Counted from the stretch's first letter, positions 44,356-53,973 are shown. The stretch is DNA of 64,000 nt from Pseudomonas luteola NBRC 103146 (GCF_002091675.1 NZ_BDAE01000005.1:171224-235223); one strand, 5' to 3'. The notes: generated by a model from the sequence alone, not told the origin. Numbers and translations: made by a program.

Positions 44356-46308
44356 TTATTCCCCAATGATCCCGCCGTCCTTACGAGTAATGGCAATGAC
44401 GGTGGAGCGAGGACGCCCGTTAGGCAGATAGTCCGGGAAGCCGCCGGTGGGATGCTGGAAGCCGACGAACATCGTCCGATAGTCCGGTGCAAAGGACAGG
44501 CCTGTGACCTCACACCCAGTTGGCCCTACCAGGAAACGGCGGATCTCACCGGTGTTCGGGTCGGCGCACAGCATCTGGTTGTTACCCATGCCGGCATAAT
44601 CACCTTCGTTGCTGTCTTCACCATCGGTCTGAATCCACAAACGACCGGCTTCGTCAAAACCTAGACCATCGGGGCTGTTGAACATGTTGTCGGCGTTGAT
44701 GTTTTCCGAGCCATCGTACGGATCTTCCGGGTGGACCACCGGGTTGCCCGCCACGATGAACAGGTCCCAGTCAAAGGTCAGTGCGGCCGGGTTTGGCTCT
44801 TCCCAACGCAGGATCTGGCCGTAGATGTTATTGGCGCGCGGGTTCGGCCCGTTGACCGGCATGTCGGCGCTGCCACGCTTGCTGTTGTTGGTCAGGGTGC
44901 AGAAGACCTGTCCGTTGATGGGGCTCACCGCGATCCATTCCGGGCGGTCCATACGGGTAGCGCCAACTTGCGAGCCTGCCAGACGAGCATGGATCAGGAT
45001 TTCGGCCTGGCTGTTGAAGCCGTTGGCCTTGGTCAACCCGTTCTTGCCATAGGTCAGCTCGATCCACTGGCCGCGGCCTTTGGGATGATTCACATCACCG
45101 TCGCCATCGTCGAACTTGGCGACGTACAGCGTACCGTGGTCGAGGATGTCACGGTTCGCCAGGGGCGTGTTCGGGTTGTAACGACGGTCGCTGACAAACT
45201 TGTAGATGAACTCGCCACGCTCGTCATCGCCCATGTACACCACGACACGGCCATCCTGGGTCGTGGTTACGGCAGCGTTTTCATGCTTGAAGCGGCCCAG
45301 CGCGGTACGCTTGACCGGTGTGGAGTCCGGGTTGAACGGGTCGATCTCCACGATCCAGCCAAAGTGGTTGGCTTCATTCGGATGCTTGGCGAGATCGAAG
45401 CGCTCGTTATAGGGGTACCAGTTGTTATCACTATTGGCCGACAAGCCGTAACGCTTCTGCGCGGCGTTGAGCTTGATGCTCTTGTCGGTGCTGCCAAAGC
45501 AGCCATTGAAGTTTTCTTCACACGTCAGGTAAGTGCCCCATGGCGTCTGCCCGCTGGAGCAGTTCTGGAAGGTGCCACGGGCACGTTTGCCGCTCAGCTC
45601 GATGGAGGTGCGCAGCAGGTCATGGCCGGCAGCCGGACCCTTGATGTCCATCATCACGTTGCCATGCACGCGACGGTTGTAACGGGAGTCGCGCTTGAAG
45701 ACCCAACGGCCCGCGCGACGGCGAACTTCGATCACCGAGACGCCTTCTGCAGCCAGCGCCTTGCGTACATCGTCCGGGGAGGACGGTTGACGGCCATCGG
45801 AGAACAGATACTCGTAGTTGGTGTATTCGTTGTTAATGGCGATCAGGGCGCGATCAGGGTCAATCCGGCCGAACTTGTTGTAGAACGGGAAGAAGCACAT
45901 GCCATCGTTGTTATCCCCGAACTGCAGCTCCTGGTCTTCGGAGGTGTTCGTACCGTCATGCTTGAAGTCCGGTACGTTGGAAAACAGCGGCTCGCCCCAG
46001 CTGATCAGCGTACGGAACTCATAGCCGGGCGGCAGAATGACCTGGTCAGCCGTTGAAGCTGGCACGTTCTTGAAGCCCAACAGCGGACGTGAAGGACGTC
46101 CAGCGCTGCCCCAGCGAGCCGCTTCGGATACCGGACCCGCCAGTGCGTTGTTGGACAGCAGGTTGCCGCCCAGGAAGAAGGCCGCGCCACATAGCGCACC
46201 GGCACCAATAAAGCTGCGGCGCTTCAGATTGACGATGCGTTCCAGGTCAGTAGGGGTATCGTCATCAAGCAGATCACTATTCAGGTGTTGTTCGTTTTGC
46301 AGGCTCAT
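44356..46308 (-). CDS. phoX: PhoX-family alkaline phosphatase (upstream copy)
   Basis: 650 residues with a longer leader before its twin-arginine motif (NLKRRSFIGAGALCGAAFFLGG, about 45-66). The body matches the downstream copy closely by eye through the whole length, including GTFQNCSSGQTPWGTYLTCEEN, FGWIVEIDPFNP and GDDERGEFIYKFVS. It is probably a tandem duplicate. GAGGAG precedes ATG 46308; an in-frame upstream start at 46365 has no support. Its promoter region shows a weak Pho-box-like sequence. Confidence 0.92.
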   Translation of the reverse strand: MSLQNEQHLNSDLLDDDTPTDLERIVNLKRRSFIGAGALCGAAFFLGGNLLSNNALAGPVSEAARWGSAGRPSRPLLGFKNVPASTADQVILPPGYEFRTLISWGEPLFSNVPDFKHDGTNTSEDQELQFGDNNDGMCFFPFYNKFGRIDPDRALIAINNEYTNYEYLFSDGRQPSSPDDVRKALAAEGVSVIEVRRRAGRWVFKRDSRYNRRVHGNVMMDIKGPAAGHDLLRTSIELSGKRARGTFQNCSSGQTPWGTYLTCEENFNGCFGSTDKSIKLNAAQKRYGLSANSDNNWYPYNERFDLAKHPNEANHFGWIVEIDPFNPDSTPVKRTALGRFKHENAAVTTTQDGRVVVYMGDDERGEFIYKFVSDRRYNPNTPLANRDILDHGTLYVAKFDDGDGDVNHPKGRGQWIELTYGKNGLTKANGFNSQAEILIHARLAGSQVGATRMDRPEWIAVSPINGQVFCTLTNNSKRGSADMPVNGPNPRANNIYGQILRWEEPNPAALTFDWDLFIVAGNPVVHPEDPYDGSENINADNMFNSPDGLGFDEAGRLWIQTDGEDSNEGDYAGMGNNQMLCADPNTGEIRRFLVGPTGCEVTGLSFAPDYRTMFVGFQHPTGGFPDYLPNGRPRSTVIAITRKDGGIIGE

Positions 46309-46475
46309 CAAGGCGCTCCTCACAGGATGTGGCAGGCGCAAAACCCCAGGCGAGAGCGAGTACAACGAACCCCGCAGACCTTGTTTTGAAATAATCAGGC
46401 TGCCGGCTCACGTCGCGTCGTCGAAACAGGTTTCGTGGCTGGTTTGGACGGTCGTGGCGAAGGTAGTGAGGCATT

Positions 46476-46493
46476 GTGACGGCGGTGTTGCAG
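46476..46493 (-). promoter_or_regulatory. Weak Pho-box-like sequence upstream of phoX
   Basis: On the minus strand CTGCAAC-ACCG-CCGTCAC follows the 7-4-7 form of the PhoB box (CTGTCAT-N4-CTGTCAT) with 9 of 14 matches, about 170 bases upstream of the phoX start. The match is partial and should be treated as tentative. Confidence 0.3.
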
Positions 46494-46560
46494 GTTACAT
46501 TTGGTAACAAATGCTGCCCTGTCGGCTCGGGAACGTTTCGTGTCAGAAGCGATTCGGCCG

Positions 46561-46584
46561 CCAGCCGCGATTAGTGGCGGCTGG
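46561..46584 (-). terminator. Hairpin at the modB stop
   Basis: CCAGCCGC and GCGGCTGG pair around eight bases that contain the modB stop region. It ends the modE-A-B unit before the phoX promoter; no T-run. Confidence 0.5.
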
Positions 46585-47272
46585 TGACGCGCAGGGCCGA
46601 ATAAGACCGTGTATCGCCATTGCCGTAGACGAACAGCAGGATCAGGAACGACAGCACCAGAAGAAAGCCGGCCAGCCGGTGGGCCTCGGCATAATGAAGG
46701 GCTTCCACGTGCTGGAAGATGGCGATGGAAACCACCTGGGTCTGCCCCGGAATACTACCGCCCAGCATGAGCACTACGCCAAACTCGCCCAGGGTATGGG
46801 CGAATGCAAGGCTTGCAGCCACCAGCAGGCCGCGCTTGAGCAAGGGCAGGGTAACGCGAAAGAAGCGCTCGATACGGCCGCATCCCAACGTTGCTGCGGC
46901 CTCGAACAGGCGTGGATTCAGCTCGCGGAAGGCAACCGTAAGAGGCTGCACCACGAAGGGGATCGAGTAGATCATGGACCCCATGACCAGGCCCGCAAAG
47001 CTGAAGGGCAGCGGGTGACCGAACACTGTTTCCCAGGCGCTGCCCAGCATCGAGTCTGGCGCAAACACCACCAGCAGGTAAAAGCCCAGCACGGTGGGTG
47101 GGAGCACCAGGGGGAGTGCGATCACGGCATCCAGGATCTGGCGCAGGCGGGTCTGCTTACGCACTCGCCAAGCCGCCAGCGGCAGACCGATCAGCAGAAG
47201 CAGGGCCGTAGATAGCACGGCCAGCTTGAGCGTCAGCGCCAGGGCCTGCCAGTCTCCTTCACTGAGCAGCAC
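46571..47272 (-). CDS. modB: Molybdate ABC transporter permease ModB
   Basis: 233 residues with five to six membrane segments and the permease cytoplasmic loop EAAATLGCGRIERFFRVTLPLLKRG (EAA motif). Opening LTLKLAVLSTALLLLIGLPLA and LPLVLPPTVLGFYLLV are typical of ModB. It forms the membrane channel for molybdate import with ModA and the ModC ATPase. The start is GTG 47272, overlapping the modA end by 14 bases. No modC follows: the next gene on this strand is phoX. The ATPase must come from elsewhere, or the system has lost it. Confidence 0.93.
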   Translation of the reverse strand: MLLSEGDWQALALTLKLAVLSTALLLLIGLPLAAWRVRKQTRLRQILDAVIALPLVLPPTVLGFYLLVVFAPDSMLGSAWETVFGHPLPFSFAGLVMGSMIYSIPFVVQPLTVAFRELNPRLFEAAATLGCGRIERFFRVTLPLLKRGLLVAASLAFAHTLGEFGVVLMLGGSIPGQTQVVSIAIFQHVEALHYAEAHRLAGFLLVLSFLILLFVYGNGDTRSYSALRVTSRH

Positions 47273-48008
47273 AGCCCGTCTCGCCTGGAAGAGAATAACC
47301 TGCCTGGTGCAACGTCTCTTTCTGGTTATCGAAGAACGCCACGAAGCGCTTGGCGGCGTCGAGTTGCTTGCCTTCCGCCAGGATAACGCGCTTTTGCGTC
47401 AGAGGATCGTACAGCGTGGCATCGACAATCGTGTATTGCGCGGGCGGCATATTCCCCGCTTTGACCTGACTGAGAGCTACAAAGCCAGCGGGTGAATTGC
47501 CGGTTTTGACGAAGTTGTAGGTTTGTCCAATGTCCTGTCCATACGCCAGGCGCGGCTTGACGGTTTCCAGTACACCGCTGCGGTCCAGCGCCTGCAGGGC
47601 TGCGGCGCCATAAGGTGCCGTATCGGGATTCGCCAGCACTACACGCTTGAACGGCAGATTGTGAATATCGGGCTTGCCGCTGGTTTGCCAGAGCGCCAGC
47701 TGGCCGCACGCATAAGTCCGGCTTTCGGTGCCCTTACCGGCATCTGCCAGTTTGTCCGGGCGGATCGCGTCTGCCGAGTAGAACAGATCGAACGGTGCGC
47801 CACGTTGAATCTGCTCAAAAAATGCACCACTGGAGCCGCCAGCCAGTTCCACCTTGGCGCCGGTCTGCTTTTCGTAGTCGTTGGCGATGGTCTGCATGAC
47901 AGGCAGCAGATTGGCCGCCACAGCAATGCGCAGGTGATCAGCTGCTTGAGCAGTGGCGCCGGTAAAGAGCGTGGCAAGCGCCGCGGCAGCCAAAAGCCGT
48001 TTGTTCAT
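47259..48008 (-). CDS. modA: Periplasmic molybdate-binding protein ModA
   Basis: 249 residues with signal peptide MNKRLLAAAALATLFTGATAQAADH. Family segments: VAANLLPVMQTIANDYEKQTGAKVELAGGSSGAFFEQIQRGAPFDLFYSAD, which includes the oxyanion-binding Ser residues, and QTYNFVKTGNSPAGFVALSQV. It captures molybdate (or tungstate) in the periplasm. An in-frame GTG at 48026 overlaps modE, but ATG 48008 gives the signal peptide and follows AGAAGGAA. Cotranscribed with modE and modB. Confidence 0.94.
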   Translation of the reverse strand: MNKRLLAAAALATLFTGATAQAADHLRIAVAANLLPVMQTIANDYEKQTGAKVELAGGSSGAFFEQIQRGAPFDLFYSADAIRPDKLADAGKGTESRTYACGQLALWQTSGKPDIHNLPFKRVVLANPDTAPYGAAALQALDRSGVLETVKPRLAYGQDIGQTYNFVKTGNSPAGFVALSQVKAGNMPPAQYTIVDATLYDPLTQKRVILAEGKQLDAAKRFVAFFDNQKETLHQAGYSLPGETGCAAQ

Positions 48009-48022
48009 CAAGGATTCCTTCT

Positions 48023-48769
48023 TCACAGGGGCGCCCCCAGCAAGACCTGGTCGGGTTCAAAGCAGGCGAACACGGTCTGACCGGGAGCAGGAGACAACTC
48101 GGCTTCTGCTGGCAGCAGCACGCAGAGCGTTTGCCCATTGGGCAGGCTCAGGCGAATGTCGGCAGGTCCGGAGGGGGCGGGGGTAACGGTGTCGACTCGG
48201 CCTTCAAGTGCATTGGCCGCATCCACAGGAGCGTGTTCATGGAGGCTTAGCCACGATGCTTTGATCAGCACGATAACGCTGCGACCCGGTGCAAGGCCCA
48301 ATCGCTCGGTGCTTTCACGGGTGATTTGTGCCAGCACCTGAAGGCCACCGGGCAGCCGGATCGTGATCAGATCGCTATGCCCTTTGGGTTCTACAGCAAC
48401 AACCTCCCCATGCAGCTGATTCCGCGCGCTGGTTTGCAGCATCAACCGCTCCAGTCGCTCCAGGTCCTCGACGTGTTCAGCGCTTTCGATCACCTTTTCG
48501 CGAAGCGCTTCAAGGCGGTGATACAAGGCCAGCAACCGTGCGCCTTCCTGGGTCAGGCGTGCGCCGCCTCCGCCTTTGCCACCGACACTGCGCTCGACGA
48601 GGGGTTGGCCGGCAAGGTTGTTGAGTTCATCGATGGCATCCCAGGCGGCCTTGTAACTCAGCCCTGCAGCCTTGGCAGCCTTTGTAATGGAGCCCTGGGC
48701 GGCGACCTGCTCCAGCAGCGCAAACCGCTGGGGACGGCGGGTCATGTGATGAGTCAGGTGACTGAGCAT
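48023..48769 (-). CDS. modE: Molybdate-responsive regulator ModE
   Basis: 248 residues: N-terminal winged helix (RFALLEQVAAQGSITKAAKAAGLSYKAAWDAIDELNNLAGQPLVERSVGGKGGGGARLT) and two Mop-type molybdate-binding domains (LHGEVVAVEPKGHSDLITIRLPGGLQVLAQIT; LEGRVDTVTPAPSGPADIRLSLPNGQTLCVLLP). It represses the mod operon when molybdate is bound. The start is ATG 48769 or the internal ATG 48745; neither has a good ribosome site. A near-consensus ModE operator lies three bases upstream of 48769. Confidence 0.93.
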   Translation of the reverse strand: MLSHLTHHMTRRPQRFALLEQVAAQGSITKAAKAAGLSYKAAWDAIDELNNLAGQPLVERSVGGKGGGGARLTQEGARLLALYHRLEALREKVIESAEHVEDLERLERLMLQTSARNQLHGEVVAVEPKGHSDLITIRLPGGLQVLAQITRESTERLGLAPGRSVIVLIKASWLSLHEHAPVDAANALEGRVDTVTPAPSGPADIRLSLPNGQTLCVLLPAEAELSPAPGQTVFACFEPDQVLLGAPL

Positions 48770-48771
48770 AG

Positions 48772-48799
48772 GTCGGAGTATAAAAAAGTATATAACGAT
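48772..48799. promoter_or_regulatory. ModE operator upstream of modE-A-B
   Basis: The right half TATATAACGAT (48789-48799) matches the ModE consensus in all 11 positions. After the proper six-base spacer the left half (48772-48782) matches 7 of 10 fixed positions of ATCGNTATATA. It overlaps the AT-rich promoter of modE, so molybdate-bound ModE should block its own operon. Confidence 0.8.
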
Positions 48800-48848
48800 A
48801 GATCAGTGTACGAGCCGGCCCGTTCCCATGGCAAGGTGAAAAGAGCGT

Positions 48849-49583
48849 TTAGTCGCCAGGCCTGGGCGTGCGAGCCAAGCAGTACACATCGACACGCAGG
48901 GCGCCTGCACGCTTGAGCAGGCTGGCAAGGGCCTCGGCAGTTGCACCGGTGGTCAGGACGTCATCGATGAGCGCTATCGAGCGACCGCGTACGGCCTTGG
49001 CAGTGGTGAGGGCAAAGGCGTTGCGCAGGTTCTTGTGACGCTGGGCGGCATCGAGGCCTTGTTGCGCCGGGGTTTCCAGCACTCGTTGAATGACATCGTC
49101 TGCTACAGGCAGCGTGAGCGACTTTCCTAGCCAGCGCGCCAGCATGGCAGCCTGATTGTAGCCACGCTCGCGTTGGCGCTTCTGCGCCATCGGGACAGGA
49201 AGCAGAAGGTCAGGCCGAGGCAATCCTTCGTCAAAGGCATGCATCAAATGGCGAGCCTGCAGATCCGCCATCAGTCGCCCCAGCGGCCATTCCTTTTGAT
49301 GCTTGAATCGATTGATGGCACTGGCAATGGGGAATCCGTAGCGCCAAAGCGCTACGACATGATCAAAAGACGGAGGCCTTTTCAGGCACGCCCCGCAGAT
49401 TAGCCCCTTGTCAGGCAGCGGAATCGCACAATGAAGGCAATGCCCCATGAGCCAGGGCAGGTCAGTCTCGCAGCCAAGGCATAGCGGCAGGCTGGACTCT
49501 ACACCTGCTCCGCAGAACCCGCAGTTCGTGCGAGGTTTGAGCCAGACAGGACGGTAAGCAAGCAGGGTATTCAAGCGATTCAT
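48849..49583 (-). CDS. comF: ComF-family phosphoribosyltransferase-like protein
   Basis: 244 residues. N-terminal double zinc-ribbon (CGFCGAGVESSLPLCLGCETDL..., HCLHCAIPL...CGACL) and a phosphoribosyltransferase domain with LLPVPMAQKRQRERGYNQA and the PRPP loop IALIDDVLTTGATAEALA. ComF proteins are linked to DNA uptake in some bacteria; the exact reaction is unknown. AAGG sits six bases before ATG 49583, so the ATG at 49589 is less likely. It is divergent from the biotin operon. Confidence 0.9.
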   Translation of the reverse strand: MNRLNTLLAYRPVWLKPRTNCGFCGAGVESSLPLCLGCETDLPWLMGHCLHCAIPLPDKGLICGACLKRPPSFDHVVALWRYGFPIASAINRFKHQKEWPLGRLMADLQARHLMHAFDEGLPRPDLLLPVPMAQKRQRERGYNQAAMLARWLGKSLTLPVADDVIQRVLETPAQQGLDAAQRHKNLRNAFALTTAKAVRGRSIALIDDVLTTGATAEALASLLKRAGALRVDVYCLARTPRPGD

Positions 49584-49646
49584 AGGCATCCTTGCCAGTA
49601 TCGATCAATTGGGATCAGACACGCCGCTCCCTGGCGTGCAAGAGGC

Positions 49647-49940
49647 TCAGCGAATCAGCCAGCTCATGACCATCAGGCCCAATACCAGCCAGATGATGCC
49701 GCCAATGATGGAGCGGCGCATAAAAGCACGAACCGCGGCATAGAGCAGAATCAGTCCGACGATCAGTACCACGAAGCTGATGTAGGAGTCATCCATGCCG
49801 ATGGCGCGAGCCATGCCTTGCAGGAAGTCATGGACGGCATCGCCAATGCCATTGAGTACGGTGCTGAACAAATCGATGATGAAGCGGATGACCTGACCAA
49901 GGGCTTGGCCAAGCCAGTCGAAGAACCCTTCTGTACGCAT
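49647..49940 (-). CDS. Small two-helix membrane protein
   Basis: 97 residues beginning MRTEGFFDWLGQALGQVIRFIIDLFSTVLNG. A first amphipathic/hydrophobic helix covers about residues 12-35 and two strong membrane helices lie at about 52-70 and 76-94, with a short RRS turn between. AAGGAAAG precedes ATG 49940. It is transcribed away from the biotin operon, ahead of comF. I do not recognise a named family; it resembles small inner-membrane proteins common in Pseudomonas. Confidence 0.75.
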   Translation of the reverse strand: MRTEGFFDWLGQALGQVIRFIIDLFSTVLNGIGDAVHDFLQGMARAIGMDDSYISFVVLIVGLILLYAAVRAFMRRSIIGGIIWLVLGLMVMSWLIR

Positions 49941-50129
49941 GTTTCTTTCCTTGTCCTCATGTTGTCGCTTGGAACCTGTAAATGCCGTTGGGTTCGTTAC
50001 CAGCGATGGGTTCAATCAAGCGAGCGATCCTGCTCACAGTTTCATATTCTGCCGTAGTCTCTCTCTTATTGAAGGGGGCCAGTCATCAAAACCTTAAATA
50101 AATAGGGCTATTGATTATTTTTTGATCAG

Positions 50130-50161
50130 ATGTAAACCTTCGTATCGAATAAAGTTGACGG
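50130..50161. promoter_or_regulatory. BirA-like operator upstream of bioB
   Basis: ATGTAAACC (50130-50138), 14 bases, then AGTTGACGG (50153-50161) matches the BirA operator form TTGTAAACC-N14-16-GGTTTACAA, with 8 of 9 bases in the left and 5 of 9 in the right half. It lies about 55 bases before the bioB start, within the expected promoter. Biotin-dependent repression is therefore likely if the chromosome encodes a BirA with a DNA-binding domain. Confidence 0.6.
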
Positions 50162-50215
50162 CAATTATTCGTGTGCTGCCTGAGCAGCCGTCTCTTTATA
50201 CCGAAGGATTGAGCC

Positions 50216-51265
50216 ATGAGCGCTACCGCTACGCGTCACGACTGGACCCTTGCCGATGTCCGCGCCCTGTTTGAACTGCCGTTCAATGACCTGCTGTTCC
50301 AGGCACAGACGGTTCACCGTCAGCATTTCGACCCCAACCGCGTTCAGGTCTCGACGTTACTTTCCATCAAGACCGGTGCCTGCCCTGAGGACTGTAAATA
50401 TTGCCCGCAGTCCGGCCACTACAACACGGGTCTTGAAAAAGAAAAGCTGATGGAAGTGGAGAAGGTGCTCAAGGCGGCTGCCGAGGCCAAGGCTATCGGG
50501 TCGACCCGCTTCTGCATGGGCGCGGCGTGGAAGCATCCGTCCGCCAAGGACATGCCCTACGTGCTGCAGATGGTCAAGGGTGTAAAGGCCCTGGGCCTGG
50601 AAACCTGCATGACATTGGGCAAGCTCGACCGCGAGCAGACCCAGGCCCTGGCTGAAGCTGGGCTGGACTACTACAACCACAACCTGGACACCTCGCCGGA
50701 ATACTACGGCAACATCATCACGACGCGTACCTATGCAGACCGTCTGGAAACGCTGTCCTATGTGCGTGATGCGGGCATGAAGATCTGCTCCGGTGGCATT
50801 CTGGGCATGGGTGAATCCGTGGATGACCGTGCCGGCCTGCTAATCCAACTGGCTAATCTGCCAGAGCACCCAGAATCCGTACCGATCAATATGCTGGTCA
50901 AGGTGAAGGGCACCCCGCTGGAGCAGGAGAAGGACGTCGATCCGTTCGACTTCATCCGTACCCTTGCTGTTGCTCGGATCATGATGCCCAAATCCCATGT
51001 GCGGTTGTCGGCCGGTCGTGAACAGATGAACGAGCAGATGCAATCCCTGGCCTTCTTTGCCGGTGCGAACTCCATCTTCTACGGCGAGAAACTGCTGACG
51101 ACCACTAACCCGCAGGCTGAGAAGGACATGCTCCTGTTCAAGCGTCTGGGCATCAAGCCGGAAGAGCGCGAAGAGCATGATGATGAAGTGCATCAGGCCG
51201 CGATTGAGCAGGCCCTGATTGAGCAGAAGAACTCTGCACTGTTCTACGACGCTGCTTCTGCCTGA
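50216..51265 (+). CDS. bioB: Biotin synthase
   Basis: 349-residue radical-SAM enzyme that inserts sulfur into dethiobiotin in the last step of biotin synthesis. The cluster motif CPEDCKYC (CxxxCxxC) is near residue 60, with [18 protein letters not shown] around it. Other conserved parts are [33 protein letters not shown] and RLSAGRE. AAGGATTGAGCC precedes the ATG. First gene of bioB-F-H-C-D. Confidence 0.98.
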   Translation: MSATATRHDWTLADVRALFELPFNDLLFQAQTVHRQHFDPNRVQVSTLLSIKTGACPEDCKYCPQSGHYNTGLEKEKLMEVEKVLKAAAEAKAIGSTRFCMGAAWKHPSAKDMPYVLQMVKGVKALGLETCMTLGKLDREQTQALAEAGLDYYNHNLDTSPEYYGNIITTRTYADRLETLSYVRDAGMKICSGGILGMGESVDDRAGLLIQLANLPEHPESVPINMLVKVKGTPLEQEKDVDPFDFIRTLAVARIMMPKSHVRLSAGREQMNEQMQSLAFFAGANSIFYGEKLLTTTNPQAEKDMLLFKRLGIKPEEREEHDDEVHQAAIEQALIEQKNSALFYDAASA

Positions 51266-51267
51266 TT

Positions 51268-52443
51268 ATGCCGTTCGACCTGGCCAGACGCCTCGCTGAG
51301 CGCCGCGAGCAAGCCCTGTACCGTCAGCGACCATTGCTGGAAGGCCCGCAAGGACCTGAAGTAGTGGTCGACGGCCAGCCGCTCCTGGCGTTCTGCAACA
51401 ACGACTACCTTGGCCTTGCCAATCATCCAGACGTCATCGCGGCACTTCAAAAGGGTGCCGAGCGTTGGGGCGTAGGCGGGGGCGCTTCGCATCTGGTGAT
51501 CGGCCATAGCGGCCCCCATCATGCCTTGGAAGAGGCGCTGGCTGAGTTTACCGGGCGCCCTCGGGCACTGCTGTTCTCCACGGGCTACATGGCCAACCTT
51601 GCGGCCGTGACAGCCCTGGTTGGCCGTGGTGATACGGTGCTTGAAGACCGGCTCAACCATGCGTCTCTGCTGGATGCGGGGCTGCTGTCCGGTGCGCGCT
51701 TCTCCCGCTATCTGCATAACGATACAGCAAGCTTGGCCAGCCGGCTCGACAAGGCTGAAGGTAATACGCTGGTCGTAACGGACGGTGTATTCAGCATGGA
51801 CGGTAATGTGGCCGACCTGCCGGCCCTGGTTGAAGTGACACGCAACCGGGGCGCCTGGCTGATGGTCGATGACGCCCACGGCTTTGGTCCGTTGGGCAGG
51901 CAGGGAGGCGGTGCAGCCGAGTATTTTGGACTGGGTATGGATGAGGTTCCAGTGCTGGTCGGTACGCTGGGCAAAGCCTTTGGTACTGCAGGCGCCTTTG
52001 TAGCGGGCAGCGATGAGCTGATTGAAACCTTGATCCAGTTCGCACGTCCTTACATTTACACCACCAGCCAGCCGCCAGCAGTAGCCTGTGCCACCTTGAA
52101 GGCGCTGGAGTTGCTTCAGACAGAGTCCTGGCGGCGCGAGCATTTGAATGCACTGATCCAGCGATTCCGCTCTGGCGCGCAGGTTATCGGCCTTTCGCTG
52201 ATGGACAGCTTCACCCCGATCCAACCGATTCTGGTCGGCAGTAGCGAGCAGGCACTAGCCTTTTCGGCTGCTCTGAAACGCCATGGAATTCTCGTCACGG
52301 CGATCCGTCCCCCTACGGTTCCGAACAATAGTGCCCGGTTGCGGGTTACTCTGTCGGCCGCACACAGCGAGCAGCACGTCGATCGTCTGCTCGCCGCACT
52401 TGCCGAAGCTTGGTCGGAATTGAAAGGAACGGAACATGCGTGA
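51268..52443 (+). CDS. bioF: 8-amino-7-oxononanoate synthase
   Basis: 391-residue PLP enzyme of the alpha-oxoamine synthase family that condenses pimeloyl-ACP with alanine. Visible: [66 protein letters not shown] and the PLP lysine in [12 protein letters not shown]. It begins two bases after bioB and overlaps bioH by 8 bases. Confidence 0.98.
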   Translation: MPFDLARRLAERREQALYRQRPLLEGPQGPEVVVDGQPLLAFCNNDYLGLANHPDVIAALQKGAERWGVGGGASHLVIGHSGPHHALEEALAEFTGRPRALLFSTGYMANLAAVTALVGRGDTVLEDRLNHASLLDAGLLSGARFSRYLHNDTASLASRLDKAEGNTLVVTDGVFSMDGNVADLPALVEVTRNRGAWLMVDDAHGFGPLGRQGGGAAEYFGLGMDEVPVLVGTLGKAFGTAGAFVAGSDELIETLIQFARPYIYTTSQPPAVACATLKALELLQTESWRREHLNALIQRFRSGAQVIGLSLMDSFTPIQPILVGSSEQALAFSAALKRHGILVTAIRPPTVPNNSARLRVTLSAAHSEQHVDRLLAALAEAWSELKGTEHA

Positions 52444-53161
52444 CACTTTAGTGCTGCTGCCCGGGTGGGGTCTGGGCACGGCCCCTTTGGAGCCGCTGCG
52501 TGATGAGCTCCTCGAAATAGCACCATATCTGGATGTACTGATCGAACCCTTGCCGGACATGGCCGATGCCAGTGGCTGGTTCGATGATATCGACGCCCGG
52601 CTGCCGGATAACGTCTGGCTGGGTGGCTGGTCATTGGGTGGCATGATCGCCAGTGAGCTTACCCGGCGGCGGGGTGACCGTACCCTGGGGTTGATCACTA
52701 TGGCCAGCAATCCCTGCTTTGTTGCCCGTCATGGTTGGCAAAGCGCAATGTCACGCAGTGTCTTCACTGATTTTTACGAGGCCTGCACGCTCGATGCGGA
52801 GCTGACGCTCAAACGCTTTACCCATCTGGTCAGCCAGGGGGCTCGGGACCGCAAGACGCTTGCACGCCTACTGCAGGTGGCCTTGCCAGAGACGTCCGGT
52901 GAAGTCGCAGTGGCCGGGCTTGAGCTGCTGGCGCAACTGGACACACGCGAGGCGCTTCAGGCGTATAGCGGTCCGCAACTTCACCTGTTTGCGTCAAACG
53001 ATGCACTGGTACCGGTATCGGCTGCGCAAGCCTTGATGGATGAGATACCCGACATCGAAGTTCATGTCTTCGAGCCGGCCAGCCATGGCCTGCCGCTGGA
53101 GCGTCCGGACGAAATTGCCGCAGCGATTGAACGTTTCATTTATGAGGGCCGTGATGGCTGA
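52436..53161 (+). CDS. bioH: Pimeloyl-ACP methyl ester carboxylesterase BioH
   Basis: 241-residue alpha/beta hydrolase that removes the methyl group from pimeloyl-ACP methyl ester and so ends the BioC-started chain. Triad residues can be seen: nucleophile Ser in GGWSLGG, Asp in SNDALVPV, His in ASHGLPL. Its position between bioF and bioC confirms the role. Overlaps bioC by 8 bases. Confidence 0.95.
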   Translation: MRDTLVLLPGWGLGTAPLEPLRDELLEIAPYLDVLIEPLPDMADASGWFDDIDARLPDNVWLGGWSLGGMIASELTRRRGDRTLGLITMASNPCFVARHGWQSAMSRSVFTDFYEACTLDAELTLKRFTHLVSQGARDRKTLARLLQVALPETSGEVAVAGLELLAQLDTREALQAYSGPQLHLFASNDALVPVSAAQALMDEIPDIEVHVFEPASHGLPLERPDEIAAAIERFIYEGRDG

Positions 53162-53969
53162 TGCTTTACCTGTAATAACGCAGGAGGGCGCCTCCTTGCC
53201 GGATAAAAGGCAAGTGGCGGCTTCGTTCTCCCGGGCGGCGGCCAGCTATGACAGCGTTGCCAGCCTGCAACGTGATGTCGGCGAAGCGCTTCTGGCGCGT
53301 ATGCCCGAGCAGGCTGTAGAGCGCTGGGTCGACCTGGGCTGCGGTACAGGCTACTTCACCCGGGCGCTAGCGGCCCGTTATCCCAACGCGCAAGGTATCG
53401 CCGTTGACCTGGCGGAAGGCATGCTGCGCCATGCACGTCCACTCGGCGGGGCCGAGCACTTTGTGGCGGGTGATGCCGAACGGCTGCCGCTCAAGGACCA
53501 GGCGTGCGATCTGCTGTTTACCAGCCTTGCCATTCAATGGTGTGGCGACCTTTCGGCGGTATTATCCGAGGCCCAGCGTATCCTGCGGCCCGGTGGGCTG
53601 TTTGCATTCACCAGCCTGTGTACCGGTACACTGCAGGAGTTGCGGGACAGCTGGCAGGCAGTGGATGGTTTCGTTCACGTTAACCGTTTCCGCCAGTTTG
53701 AAGTCTATCAGCGGGCCTGTGCGGCCAGTGAATTCAAGCAGAGGGTGCTGGACGTCGAAACACGCGTTCTGCATTTTCCGGATGTCCGCAGGCTGACCCA
53801 TGAACTCAAGGCGCTCGGCGCCCATAACGTGAACCCTGGCCGCGCTACTGGCTTGACCGGACGCGCCCGCCTGAATGCCCTGGCGCAAGCGTATGAGCGC
53901 TTCCGCCAGCCCCAAGGTCTCCCGGCCTGCTATCGCGTGGTTTACGGCATTTTCCAGAAAGAATCCTGA
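53154..53969 (+). CDS. bioC: Malonyl-ACP O-methyltransferase BioC
   Basis: 271-residue SAM-dependent methyltransferase. The N-terminus has the BioC pattern [27 protein letters not shown], then [19 protein letters not shown] (SAM-binding motif I) and [30 protein letters not shown]. It methylates malonyl-ACP to disguise it as a fatty-acid primer for pimelate synthesis. A longer upstream frame overlaps bioH; ATG 53154 follows GAGGGC. Confidence 0.96.
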   Translation: MADALPVITQEGASLPDKRQVAASFSRAAASYDSVASLQRDVGEALLARMPEQAVERWVDLGCGTGYFTRALAARYPNAQGIAVDLAEGMLRHARPLGGAEHFVAGDAERLPLKDQACDLLFTSLAIQWCGDLSAVLSEAQRILRPGGLFAFTSLCTGTLQELRDSWQAVDGFVHVNRFRQFEVYQRACAASEFKQRVLDVETRVLHFPDVRRLTHELKALGAHNVNPGRATGLTGRARLNALAQAYERFRQPQGLPACYRVVYGIFQKES

Positions 53970-53973
53970 TCTT

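Noticed and set aside
44731..46056. 441-codon plus-strand frame antisense to the upstream phoX copy
   Set aside because: Shadow frame. The downstream phoX copy has shorter shadows at the matching place, as expected of codon bias in duplicates.
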